This document shows positions 53,562-61,964 of a stretch of 64,000 nt of DNA, piece after piece. The position numbers and the translations under genes were made by a program. The stretch is from Caulobacteraceae bacterium UBA3198 (GTDB taxonomy: Bacteria; Pseudomonadota; Alphaproteobacteria; Caulobacterales; Caulobacteraceae): NCBI GenBank assembly GCA_002363865.1, contig DEWY01000006.1:186001-250000 (forward strand). Direction: 5' to 3'. Each line of letters starts with the position of its first letter. The first letter of the stretch is position 1. A model generated the notes under the pieces. That model did not search any database, was not told where the DNA came from, and saw only the letters and a list, made by a program, of their open reading frames with translations.

Positions 53562-54053
53562 ATGACCTCCTCGCCCCTGATCAACCGGCATGGCTGGACC
53601 GCCTACGGGCTGGCGCTGGCGGTCGTCGTGCTGGACCAGCTGTCCAAGCACTGGATCCTGTTCGTCTATGACCTGCCGTCCCGCATCAGCGAGCAGGTCG
53701 CCGGCCCGTTCTTCCTGACCATGGTGTGGAATCAGGGGGTCAGCTTTGGCCTGCTGCGCGCCGACCAGGACCTGGGCCGGTGGCTGCTGGTGGCCTTCTC
53801 CGTGCTGGTGGCGATCGCCCTGGCGGTCTGGGCCCGCCGCGGCGACCGCACCTTGATGGCCCTGGCCCTGGGTCTGGTGATGGGCGGGGCCATCGGCAAC
53901 GCCATCGATAGGGCCAGGTTCGGGGCGGTGGTGGATTTCATCGATGTGTCCCGACTCTACTTCCCCTGGGTGTTCAATATCGCCGACGCCGCCATCTCGG
54001 TGGGGGTGGTCCTGTTGCTCCTGGATGGGCTCCGTCGGGACTCCACGACCTAA
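53562..54053 (+). CDS. lspA: Lipoprotein signal peptidase (signal peptidase II)
   Basis: A 163-residue, four-TM aspartic protease that removes signal peptides from diacylglyceryl-modified prolipoproteins. Catalytic Asp125 (AVVDFIDV) and Asp142 (FNIADAAI), together with GNAIDRARFG and WNQGVSFGLL, match the family. The ileS-lspA order is the common bacterial one. It would process the lipoproteins predicted in this window. Confidence 0.96.
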   Translation: MTSSPLINRHGWTAYGLALAVVVLDQLSKHWILFVYDLPSRISEQVAGPFFLTMVWNQGVSFGLLRADQDLGRWLLVAFSVLVAIALAVWARRGDRTLMALALGLVMGGAIGNAIDRARFGAVVDFIDVSRLYFPWVFNIADAAISVGVVLLLLDGLRRDSTT

Positions 54054-54131
54054 GGGCGTTGGCGCCGGGCCCCTGTTTGCGCTAATGCAATGGACTTTCC
54101 GGCCGGGGGCGGCCTTTGGGAGCGTTTCGTC

Positions 54132-54680
54132 ATGACCCTCAACCGCGTGATCCTCGCCGGCGCCCTGGTTGCGGCGGTCGGTCTGGCCGGCTGCAGCTCC
54201 ACCCGTCAGGCGCTCGGCATGACCAAGGTGACCCCTGACGAGTTCCGGGTGGTCACCAAGGCGCCGCTGGTGGTGCCCCCTGACTATTCCCTGCGCCCGC
54301 CGGCGCCCGGCGAGCCGCAGCCCCAGGAGCTGCGCCCCGAGAGCGCCGCCCGCGCAGCCCTGGTGGGCGAGCGCGAAGGCCTGAACCGCAGTCAGGGCGA
54401 ACAGGCCCTGGTGGCCAAGGCCGGCCTCGCCGGCGCCGACCCGCTGATCCGCTATGTGGTCGACGACGAATTCGGCGACATCGCCCACAAGGACAAGGGC
54501 TTCGCCGACCGGGTGATGTTCTGGCGCGGTGACGAGGCTCCCGTCCAGCCCAGCGGTCCCGACCTGTCGGGTCCGGTGGACGCCGAGGCCGAACAGGCCC
54601 GGATCAACGCCATCACTGGCGGCGGCGACGTGGTCATCCGCCGGGACGCCAGCAGCCGTATCAAGCTGCCGGGCCTCTAG
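54132..54680 (+). CDS. bamF: DUF3035/BamF-like outer membrane lipoprotein
   Basis: A 182-residue lipoprotein with lipobox LAGC (Cys18) and the DUF3035 pattern: TKVTPDEFRVVTKAPLVVPPDYSLRPPAPGEP, then GLNRSQGEQAL and YVVDDEFGDIAHKDKGFADRVMFWR. DUF3035 proteins are the alphaproteobacterial BamF, a lipoprotein of the BAM outer-membrane assembly complex whose RxxQG-type motif is shared with BamC. It follows ileS-lspA by 78 bases, GAG-containing ribosome binding site before the ATG at 54132. Confidence 0.75.
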   Translation: MTLNRVILAGALVAAVGLAGCSSTRQALGMTKVTPDEFRVVTKAPLVVPPDYSLRPPAPGEPQPQELRPESAARAALVGEREGLNRSQGEQALVAKAGLAGADPLIRYVVDDEFGDIAHKDKGFADRVMFWRGDEAPVQPSGPDLSGPVDAEAEQARINAITGGGDVVIRRDASSRIKLPGL

Positions 54681-54689
54681 GCCTAGGGC

Positions 54690-55646
54690 TCAGTCCTCGG
54701 CTGGCGTCCGGATTTCGTAGCCCAGCGCCCCCAGACGATCGAGCACGCCCCCCTGCGCCAGCAGGGGGCGCAGCTGCACCACCGCGATGCTGTGTCCTGG
54801 CCGCTTGAGGGCGGCCACAATGGAGGCGGTCTGATCGGCCTTCAGCCGGGCGTCCAGCTCCGCAGCCCCGGGCGCCGCCGCGATGCACCGCTCATAGCTA
54901 CGCTCGCCCCCCAGGGCCTCGCGCACCCGGCCCCAGGCCCAGGCCCGGGCGGCCGCCTCGGCTGAGGCCGGGCCCGCCTCCACCGCCGCCAGGGCCTCCA
55001 GCACGCAGGCCCGCTGAGCCGCGGCCGGCGTGCGCACCACGGCGGCCAGCAGGGGTGCGGCGTCATAGGTCTTGGCCTCCACCCGCACGCCGCGGGCTGC
55101 CGCCATCCGGCCGATGGTCTTGGCGGGATCGGCCGCCGTCAGCCGGGCCGCATCACGATAGTCGCTGACCAGCAGTAGGGCTGCGGCCATGCCATTGCGG
55201 GTCTTGTAGCGGTCGGCGTCCTGCCCCGCCTGGGCGCGGGCGGCCACGAACCGCGCCCGCAGAGGCCCCTCCAGGGTCTCCTCAAAGGGCGTCGAGGACC
55301 GCAGGCGCAGCAGGCTGACCACGGCGCCCGGCGCGGTCAGCAGGTTCACGCTGGCGTTGTTGAAGGGCAGGATGACCAGATTGGCCCCCTCCAGACGGCG
55401 CTCCAGCACGCTGGGGTCCCACCCCGATCCCTTGGGGATCACCGAGGGCACCCCCATCACATAGACGGTGGAATCGGCGTCCGAGACCCGCCACCAGGCC
55501 GGGCCGATCTCGCGGGCGGTGACCACCAGTTCCTCCACCAGCACTGCATCGGGGTCCTGGGGCAGGCCGGACGGGGCCTGGGAGGACGCCGCAAGCGGCG
55601 TCGCCAGCAGCAGCATTCCGCAAAGGACGGCGATCAGGCGCATCAT
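54690..55646 (-). CDS. TraB/GumN-family exported protein
   Basis: A 318-residue protein with a Sec signal peptide (LIAVLCGMLLLATPLAASSQA). The mature part has the GumN/TraB pattern: PAWWRVSDADSTVYVMGVPSVIPKGSGWD near the start and VVQLRPLLAQGGVLDRLGALGYEIR at the end. The usual GxxH motif of the family is not clear here, as the expected His reads Val-Pro. Probably periplasmic; function unknown. It converges on bamF and is divergent from mutL. Confidence 0.75.
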   Translation of the reverse strand: MMRLIAVLCGMLLLATPLAASSQAPSGLPQDPDAVLVEELVVTAREIGPAWWRVSDADSTVYVMGVPSVIPKGSGWDPSVLERRLEGANLVILPFNNASVNLLTAPGAVVSLLRLRSSTPFEETLEGPLRARFVAARAQAGQDADRYKTRNGMAAALLLVSDYRDAARLTAADPAKTIGRMAAARGVRVEAKTYDAAPLLAAVVRTPAAAQRACVLEALAAVEAGPASAEAAARAWAWGRVREALGGERSYERCIAAAPGAAELDARLKADQTASIVAALKRPGHSIAVVQLRPLLAQGGVLDRLGALGYEIRTPAED

Positions 55647-55729
55647 CGGTTTCCTCAGCCTTCCCGAAAGGAGGGGCCGCCCCCGCAGCCTGAATCGTCC
55701 TATAATGCCTTTTGGACTCAGGCTCGAAC

Positions 55730-57592
55730 ATGCGCATCCATCGTCTTCCCCCCGAAACCGTCAACCGCATCGCCGCCGGCGAGGTGGTCGAGCGGCCGGC
55801 CAGCGCCATCAAGGAGTTGGTCGAAAACGCCCTGGACGCCGGCGCGCGGCAGGTCGAGGTGCAGGTGGAAGGCGGCGGCCTGACCCGCATCCTGGTGGCC
55901 GATGACGGCTTTGGCCTGTCGCCCGAGGAACTGCTGCTGGCCGTCGAGCGCCACGCCACCTCCAAGCTCCTGCCCGACGACGCCGGCGACTATGACCTGC
56001 TGCGCATCGCCACCCTGGGCTTCCGGGGCGAGGCCCTGCCGTCCATCGGTTCGGTGGCCCGGCTCTCCATCACCAGCCGGGCCCGCGGCGCATCCGACGC
56101 CCACGCCCTGCGGGTGGACGGCGGAGCCATGGGCCAGGTGACGCCGGCCGCCTTCCCCGGCCCGCATGGGGCGCGGGTGGAGGTGCGCGACCTATTCTAC
56201 GCCACGCCGGCCCGGCTGAAATTCATGAAGTCCGAACGGGCCGAGGCCATGGCCATCGCCGAGGAGATCAAGCGCCAGGCCATGGCCCATGAGGCGGTCA
56301 GCTTCAGCCTGGAGATCGACGGCCGAAAGGTCCTGCGCCTGCCGGCTGAACCGGAAGGCGATGAGGGCCGGCTGGCGCGGCTCTCGGCCATCATGGGGCG
56401 GGAGTTTTCCGACAACGCTCTACTGATCGACCACGTCCGCGAGGGCGTGCGCCTGTCGGGCTATGCCGGCCTGCCGACCCTGAACCGCGGCAACGCCGCC
56501 CACCAGTATCTGTTCGTCAATGGCCGACCGGTCCGCGACCGCCTGCTGCAGGGCGCCCTGCGCGGCGCCTATGCCGACTTCCTCGCGAGGGACCGCCATC
56601 CGCTGACGGCCCTGTTCCTGGAGCTTGATCCAGCCCTGGTGGATGTGAACGTCCATCCAGCCAAGGCCGAGGTGCGGTTCCGCGATCCGGCCCTGGTGCG
56701 CGGCCTGATCGTCGGCGGCCTGCGCCATGCCCTGGCCGGCGCCGGGCACCGCGCCTCCACCACGGTGGCCGCCGACGCCCTGCAGGGCCTGCGCCCGGGG
56801 ATGACGCCGGCGCCGGCCTATCGCCCTGGCCCCTCGGCCCAGGGCTTTTCCAGCTGGAGCGGCGGCGGCTGGGGCCAGGCCCTGGCCCAGGCGATCCCGG
56901 GCCTTGGCGAAACCTCGGCCCGCCACGAACCCGCCTATGAGCCGCCGCCGCCGGGCGCGTCTGGCTTTGCTGAGGGGGACCTGGTCCCCGCCCCGACGCC
57001 GGACCTTGTGGACTATCCCCTGGGCGCGGCCCGGGCCCAGGTGCACGAGACCTATATCGTCGCCCAGACCCGCGATGGCGTGGTCATTGTCGACCAGCAC
57101 GCCGCCCATGAGCGGCTGGTCTATGAAAAGATGAAGGCCGAGATGGCGGTGGGCGCGGTGGCCCGCCAGGCCCTGCTGATCCCCGAGGTGGTGGAGCTGG
57201 ACCCCGCAGAGGCCGACCGCCTGGTCGCCCGCGCCGAGGAGCTTGCCGCCCTTGGCCTCATCATCGAACCCTTTGGGGCCGGCGCCGTGCTGGTGCGGGA
57301 GACGCCGGCCCTCTTGGGGACCACCGACGCCGCAGGCCTGGTGCGCGACATCGCCGATGATCTCGCTGAGACCGACCAGGCCCTGGCCCTGAAGGAGCGT
57401 CTGGCCGAGGTCTGCTCCACCATGGCCTGCCACGGCTCGGTCCGGGCCGGCCGACGGCTGACGGCTCAGGAGATGAACGCCCTGCTGCGCCAGATGGAGG
57501 CCACGCCCCACTCCGGCCAGTGCAACCATGGCCGCCCGACCTATGTGGAGCTCAAGCTCGCCGACATCGAGCGGCTGTTCGGCCGGCGCTGA
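55730..57592 (+). CDS. mutL: DNA mismatch repair endonuclease MutL
   Basis: A 620-residue protein. The GHKL ATPase N-terminus has RIAAGEVVERPASAIKELVENALDAGA, DDGFGL, RHATSK and TLGFRGEALPSI. A variable linker spans about 330-430. The C-terminal domain has the endonuclease motif DQHAAHERLVYE at 455-466, plus ACHGSVRAGRRL and CNHGRPTYVEL that complete the metal site. It is thus the nicking type, as expected where MutH is absent. I start at the ATG at 55730 (MRIHRLPPETVNRIAAGE). It ends directly against the convergent kinase gene. Confidence 0.96.
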   Translation: MRIHRLPPETVNRIAAGEVVERPASAIKELVENALDAGARQVEVQVEGGGLTRILVADDGFGLSPEELLLAVERHATSKLLPDDAGDYDLLRIATLGFRGEALPSIGSVARLSITSRARGASDAHALRVDGGAMGQVTPAAFPGPHGARVEVRDLFYATPARLKFMKSERAEAMAIAEEIKRQAMAHEAVSFSLEIDGRKVLRLPAEPEGDEGRLARLSAIMGREFSDNALLIDHVREGVRLSGYAGLPTLNRGNAAHQYLFVNGRPVRDRLLQGALRGAYADFLARDRHPLTALFLELDPALVDVNVHPAKAEVRFRDPALVRGLIVGGLRHALAGAGHRASTTVAADALQGLRPGMTPAPAYRPGPSAQGFSSWSGGGWGQALAQAIPGLGETSARHEPAYEPPPPGASGFAEGDLVPAPTPDLVDYPLGAARAQVHETYIVAQTRDGVVIVDQHAAHERLVYEKMKAEMAVGAVARQALLIPEVVELDPAEADRLVARAEELAALGLIIEPFGAGAVLVRETPALLGTTDAAGLVRDIADDLAETDQALALKERLAEVCSTMACHGSVRAGRRLTAQEMNALLRQMEATPHSGQCNHGRPTYVELKLADIERLFGRR

Positions 57593-59209
57593 TCAGGCGA
57601 CGGCCCGTTCAGCAACAACCGCCGGAGCATCCAGCAGCCGGCCCATGGTCTCGTACAGGCGCTCGGCCTTGATCGGCTTCTCGACCACGGCGTCCATGCC
57701 CTGCGCCAGGTAGGTCGCGGCGTCCCAGGGATCGGCGTTGGCGGTAAGCGCGATGATCGGGACGCCGGCGGCGGGCCCGCCCTCGGTCCGGATGCGCCGG
57801 GTGGCGGCGACCCCGTCGAGGCGGGGCATCTTGATGTCCATCAGGATGAGATCAAAGCCGCCGGCCGCGGCGGCCTCCACGGCGGCCTCGCCATCCTCCA
57901 CCACATGCGCTTCACCCCCGAACATCTCGCACAGGGTGGCGGCCACCAGGCGGTTGGTGGCGTTGTCGTCGGCGATCAGGACGCGGAAGGCGCGAGGGCT
58001 GACGTCGGCCTGGGCCTCGCCGCCGGTGAGTTGAGAGTCGCCGGGCGGAACGTCATACAGCGGGATGTGGAACCGGAAAGTGGAGCCCTGGCCCAGGTTC
58101 CGGCGCGCCTCGATGCCGCCGCCCATCCGGGTCACCAATTGCTGGCAGATGGAAAGGCCAAGTCCGGCTCCCCCCTGGCGGACGCCGTCTTCCGTCTGGC
58201 TGAAGGGCTGGAAGATCTGCGCCAGACGATCTGGCGGAACCCCTGAACCCGTGTCGCGCACCACGCCCTCCACATCCAGGAGGATGTCCTGTCGGACGCA
58301 GGACAGCGCCACTTCGATCCCGCCGCTGTTGGTGAATTTGAGCGCGTTGCTGATCAGGTTGTTGAGGACCTGCTTGATGCGCACGGCGTCCCCAAGCGCC
58401 CATTGGTCGCTCGGCCCGTCATAGGAAAAGGCGAGGGAGAGGCCTTTTTCCTCGGCCCGAGCCGACCAGAGGGACCGGACATCGTCCAGCAGGCGAGGCA
58501 GGTCGAAGGGTTCTTCGCTCAGTTCCAGCCGGCCCGCCTCTGCGCGGGACAGGTCCAGGGCGTCGGTCAGCAGCCGCAGAAGCGTCTGACCCGAATCCTG
58601 GATGGTGTGGATGTAGGGGGCGAGTTCCGGCTGGGCGAGCTTGCGCTCCAGAATGTCGGCGATGGCCAGGACGCCGTTCAGGGGCGTGCGGATCTCATGA
58701 CTCATCACCGCCAGGAATTGCGACTTGGCGCTCAGCGCCGCCTGGGCCTGGGCCTCGGCGCGGCCCAGGGTTTCGGCGATCTGCGTCATTTCCTCGGCGT
58801 GACGGCGGTTGGCTTCGCTGGTGGCCTGCAGCAGCGAGAGCGCGCTGCCGACCCCGGCATAGCGGCCGCCGCTGGTGACGATGAATCCGCGCAGCAGTTC
58901 TGAGGCCCGCTCGGCCAGGGCCTGGCCACAGAAATCGGCGACCGTGACATCGCCCTCCACCACCAGGGGGCTGCGATTCATCAGCAGGGAGATGGGACGC
59001 AGGGCATAGAGGGCGCGGCCATAATGGGCGGCCATGGCCACGAAGAAGGCGTTGCGCTCGACCAGACCGACGGGCCGCCCCTCCTCGTCCACCACGGCGA
59101 TGGCGAGGATATCCGGTTCGGACTCGAAGCGGTCGTAGACCTGCTGGCCCCGTGTGTCGGAGCGGATCGGCGGGGCCGGGTCCGCCAGGTCGAAAATCGT
59201 GGCCTGCAT
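57593..59209 (-). CDS. Soluble hybrid histidine kinase with CBS-like input
   Basis: A 538-residue protein with no TM helix. Residues 15-125 resemble a CBS-pair sensor (DILAIAVVDEEGRPVGLVERNAFFVAMA, then DVTVADFCG). A short coiled coil leads to HisKA with His171 (SHEIRTPLNG), HATPase_c (NLISNALKFTNSG, DTGSGVPP, GGAGLGLSICQQL) and a C-terminal receiver with Asp458 (LILMDIKMPRLDG). The output partner is unknown; it may feed a phosphotransferase such as ChpT-type proteins. The stop codon abuts that of mutL. Confidence 0.88.
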   Translation of the reverse strand: MQATIFDLADPAPPIRSDTRGQQVYDRFESEPDILAIAVVDEEGRPVGLVERNAFFVAMAAHYGRALYALRPISLLMNRSPLVVEGDVTVADFCGQALAERASELLRGFIVTSGGRYAGVGSALSLLQATSEANRRHAEEMTQIAETLGRAEAQAQAALSAKSQFLAVMSHEIRTPLNGVLAIADILERKLAQPELAPYIHTIQDSGQTLLRLLTDALDLSRAEAGRLELSEEPFDLPRLLDDVRSLWSARAEEKGLSLAFSYDGPSDQWALGDAVRIKQVLNNLISNALKFTNSGGIEVALSCVRQDILLDVEGVVRDTGSGVPPDRLAQIFQPFSQTEDGVRQGGAGLGLSICQQLVTRMGGGIEARRNLGQGSTFRFHIPLYDVPPGDSQLTGGEAQADVSPRAFRVLIADDNATNRLVAATLCEMFGGEAHVVEDGEAAVEAAAAGGFDLILMDIKMPRLDGVAATRRIRTEGGPAAGVPIIALTANADPWDAATYLAQGMDAVVEKPIKAERLYETMGRLLDAPAVVAERAVA

Positions 59210-59537
59210 GGCGAAGGGTCCCGGTTACTGACCGCGCGAGACTGGAGGGGAAGCCTAAACGGACGGTGAAGCTATCGGCCGCACAAGCAACTGATTATGT
59301 TCACATAACTGTCGCAATCCGGAGGCCCGCAGCCCCGGCTTGCCTGGTTGCGCCATCCTGCTAGCCTGAGCGTCACTGGAAGAGGGTCTTATGTCTCCCG
59401 TTGTGATGAGCCGCCGAGCCTGAGCCATCGGAGCGGACGTGATGAACGTCCGGCCAGGTTTCAGGCGCGAACCCCGCACTCTGCGTCGCGTCAGCGCGCG
59501 GACGGCATGGCTATGCCTGACCACCGGACGACCTTCC
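59210..59537. other. Intergenic region between the kinase and yjhX-like genes
   Basis: No credible gene. It holds a perfect GGACGT/ACGTCC hairpin (59434-59450 region) and a ten-codon ORF at 59391-59423 with a GGAAGAGGG ribosome binding site; I do not call it a gene. The kinase promoter is expected in 59210-59330. Confidence 0.35.
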
Positions 59538-59813
59538 TTGAACATTCCCAAACCGCAGCAAAGGACGCTGCACGCCCTCGCCCAGGGGGCCATTCTTCGC
59601 CCTGTCCGCGACGACCGCGGCCATATCATCGACGTCGACTGCATCACCGGGGAGGGCTGGCGCCTGACCGATTGCGACCTCGCCGTCTTCAAGGCGCTGC
59701 GCCGGCGGGGTTTCATCGCCAGCCGCAATGGCGGGCCCTACCGGATCACCCGGGACGGTCTGGCGAACCTGCGCAGCCGACAGGACAACCGGACGACCTC
59801 ACGCCTGTGGTGA
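59538..59813 (+). CDS. yjhX: YjhX (UPF0386)-family protein, toxin-like
   Basis: About 91 residues starting at a TTG: LNIPKPQQRTLHALAQGAIL, then RPVRDDRGHIIDVDCITGEGW and DLAVFKALRRRGFIASRNG, ending PYRITRDGLANLRSRQDNR. It aligns along its full length with E. coli YjhX as I remember it. That protein, TopAI, is the toxin of the YjhX-YjhQ pair and inhibits topoisomerase I. No YjhQ-like acetyltransferase adjoins it, so it may be a solitary housekeeping member. Its 3' end overlaps the convergent rsmD by 15 bases. A start at 59439 would add 33 residues. Confidence 0.78.
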   Translation: MNIPKPQQRTLHALAQGAILRPVRDDRGHIIDVDCITGEGWRLTDCDLAVFKALRRRGFIASRNGGPYRITRDGLANLRSRQDNRTTSRLW

Positions 59814-60371
59814 GTACTTCAGGAAATGGACGCGCGCGGCGCCATAGTCGCGGGCGTCCAGCTCCTGGAAGCCTGTGACCGTGGGGGGCGGCTCGCTCAC
59901 CCCCCGTTCCCAGATGATCAGGGCGCCGGGCGCAAGCCAGCCGCCCTCCGCCAGGGACGGCAGGCAGGCCTCGCCCAGGCCCTTGCCATAGGGCGGGTCG
60001 AGGAAGGCCAGGTCGAAAGCTGGACCGTCGCCCCCCGGGCGGACGCCCAGCTGGGTGGCGTCGCGGCGGTGGACCCGGGTGCGGCCAAACAGGCCCATGG
60101 CGTCCACATTCTCCCGGATGGCGCCGCGGGCGTCCTCGTCGGTCTCCACGAACAGACAGAACCTAGCCCCCCGGGACAGGGCCTCGAAGCCCAGCGCCCC
60201 GGACCCGGCGAACAGGTCGATGACCCGGATATCCCGCAGGCCCTCTGACCAGGGGGCGTGCTCCAGGATGTTGAAGATCGCCTGACGGGCGCGGTCGGAG
60301 GTGGGGCGCGTGTTCACCCCCTGCGGCGCAGCCAGACTCTTGCCGCGGAACTCTCCCGAAACAATCCGCAC
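59799..60371 (-). CDS. rsmD: 16S rRNA (guanine-966 N2)-methyltransferase RsmD
   Basis: A 190-residue SAM methyltransferase: RIVSGEFRGKSLAAPQGVNTRPTSDRARQAIFNIL at the start, VIDLFAGSGALGFEALSRGA (SAM site) and the catalytic DLAFLDPPYGKGL (D/NPPY). It modifies G966 of 16S rRNA late in 30S assembly. It follows the pseudouridine synthase gene by three bases, forming a two-gene rRNA-modification operon. Confidence 0.95.
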   Translation of the reverse strand: MRIVSGEFRGKSLAAPQGVNTRPTSDRARQAIFNILEHAPWSEGLRDIRVIDLFAGSGALGFEALSRGARFCLFVETDEDARGAIRENVDAMGLFGRTRVHRRDATQLGVRPGGDGPAFDLAFLDPPYGKGLGEACLPSLAEGGWLAPGALIIWERGVSEPPPTVTGFQELDARDYGAARVHFLKYSPQA

Positions 60372-60374
60372 AGC

Positions 60375-61964
60375 CTAGCCCCGGGACTTGGGACCACGGG
60401 GACCGCCCGGCCCGCGGGCGGGACCGCCAGGGCGCGGACCGCCGCGGGGCGGACCGGCCGGACGCTCACCCTTGCCGCCGGCGTGGGGCTTGCGCTCGGA
60501 CGACGACTTGCCGCCCGGCTGAGCCTTGCCAGGGGCGGGCCTTGGCCGCGGCGCGCCCGCGCCCGTGTCCGCCGCACGGGGATGGTCGGATGGCGGGCGC
60601 TCAGACTTGCCCCCGTCCGGTCTGGTCCTGTCAGGTCTGGCCCCGTCCGGTCTGGGTCCCTCGGTTCTGGCTGCAGCAGGCTTGGCCCGGTCCGGGCGGG
60701 GGCGACCCTCGCCTGCCCGTTCGGGGGCCGGCCGCGCGCCCTTGGGGCGGTCGGCTTGAGGCCGTTCGGGACGCGCGTCCCTGGGGCGATCAGCGGCCGG
60801 ACGTTCAGGGCGTGCGCGGTCGGGTCGTTCGGTCCGCTCGGCCCGCTCGGCGCTGGCCGCGCTCGTCCGGGCGGCCTGGACACGGGCCTTGTTGATCATC
60901 ACCCGGCCCTCGGCGAGGGCGGCGTCGCGGCCGCTGACCTTGGGCGCCGGCTTGGCCTTGGGGGCGCCCTTGGGCCGCACGGTGATCTTGGCCTTGGCCC
61001 AGCCAGGCTTGTAAGCCTTCTTTTCCACGGGCTTGACCACGACCTGCTCCACCTCGGCGGCGGCGGCCCGCCGGGCTGCGCCAACGCCGCGATTGCGCTT
61101 GGGGGGCGAATAGGCCGGCCGGTCGCCCTTGGGCATGTCCTCGGGCGAGATGAAGCCGGCGAACTGCTCGCGCAGCACCCGGGGACCGACTTCCTCGATC
61201 TCGCCGGCGTCCAGGACGCCCAGGGCCAACGGCCCGTAGGACAGGCGGATCAGCCGGTTTACCTGCAGCCCCAGGGACTCCAGCACCCGCCGGACCTCCC
61301 GGTTCTTGCCCTCGGTCAGGGTCAGGCTGATCCAGACATTGGCGCCCTTGGCGCCTTCCCGGGCCTTGTCGATGCGGGCCTCGATGGGGCCGTAGCGGAC
61401 GCCTTCGACGGTCACTCCATCCTTCAGCCCATCCAGCTTGTCCTGGGTGATTCGGCCGTGCGCCCGGGCGCGATAGCGGCGCTGCAGGCCGGTGGACGGC
61501 AGCTCCAGGGCGCGGGCCAGCGCCCCGTCATTGGTCAGCAGCAGCAGGCCTTCGGTGTTCAGATCCAGCCGGCCGACGGAGATCAGGCGGGGAAGCCCGT
61601 CGGGCAGGGTTTCGAACACCGTAGAGCGACCGGCCGGATCGGAATGGGTGGTCACCAGGCCGGACGGCTTGTGATAGCGGAACAGGCGGGCCGGCTCGCG
61701 GTCGTCCACCACCTCGCCGTCCACGGTGAGGATGTCGTTCGCCTCGACCTTGACCGCCGGCGTGGTCAGGACCTGGCCGTTCAGGGCCACGCGGCCGGCC
61801 TCGATCAGGCGCTCCACCTCCCGGCGGGAGGCGACGCCGGCGCGGGCCAGGGCCTTGGCCACCCGCTCGCCGCCGCCCTCGGCCCCGTCGGGCGCGGAGG
61901 GGTCGTGGGCGTCTGGGGCTTGACCGGAGGGGGGGCGGGGAGTTCGTTGCCGTTCGTGGACCAT
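60375..61964 (-). CDS. rluB: rRNA pseudouridine synthase (RluB/E type) with long disordered tail
   Basis: A 529-residue protein. An S4 domain (about 33-80, RVAKALARAGVASRREVERLI) is followed by the RsuA/RluB catalytic domain with Asp134 in GRLDLNTEGLLLLTND, then ITQDKLDGLKDG and EGKNREVRRVLESLGLQVNRLIR. From about residue 270 the protein becomes a basic tail made of Arg, Pro, Gly, Ala and Lys (RPERPAADRP-type repeats), likely disordered and RNA binding. E. coli RluB is about 290 residues, so this tail nearly doubles it. The ATG at 61964 overlaps the divergent tadA start region. Confidence 0.88.
   Translation of the reverse strand: MVHERQRTPRPPSGQAPDAHDPSAPDGAEGGGERVAKALARAGVASRREVERLIEAGRVALNGQVLTTPAVKVEANDILTVDGEVVDDREPARLFRYHKPSGLVTTHSDPAGRSTVFETLPDGLPRLISVGRLDLNTEGLLLLTNDGALARALELPSTGLQRRYRARAHGRITQDKLDGLKDGVTVEGVRYGPIEARIDKAREGAKGANVWISLTLTEGKNREVRRVLESLGLQVNRLIRLSYGPLALGVLDAGEIEEVGPRVLREQFAGFISPEDMPKGDRPAYSPPKRNRGVGAARRAAAAEVEQVVVKPVEKKAYKPGWAKAKITVRPKGAPKAKPAPKVSGRDAALAEGRVMINKARVQAARTSAASAERAERTERPDRARPERPAADRPRDARPERPQADRPKGARPAPERAGEGRPRPDRAKPAAARTEGPRPDGARPDRTRPDGGKSERPPSDHPRAADTGAGAPRPRPAPGKAQPGGKSSSERKPHAGGKGERPAGPPRGGPRPGGPARGPGGPRGPKSRG

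Noticed and set aside
52437..54488. 683-codon minus-strand ORF
   Set aside because: Covers the 3' part of ileS, lspA and most of bamF on the opposite strand; Gly/His/Gln-rich shadow.
59391..59423. Ten-codon ORF with ribosome binding site upstream of the yjhX-like gene
   Set aside because: Could be a leader peptide, but it is too short, lacks a regulatory codon run or attenuator and ends more than 100 bases before the gene.
60258..61955. Long plus-strand open frame leading into tadA
   Set aside because: Only the last ~160 codons are TadA; the rest is the antisense frame of rsmD and the Arg/Pro-rich rluB tail.
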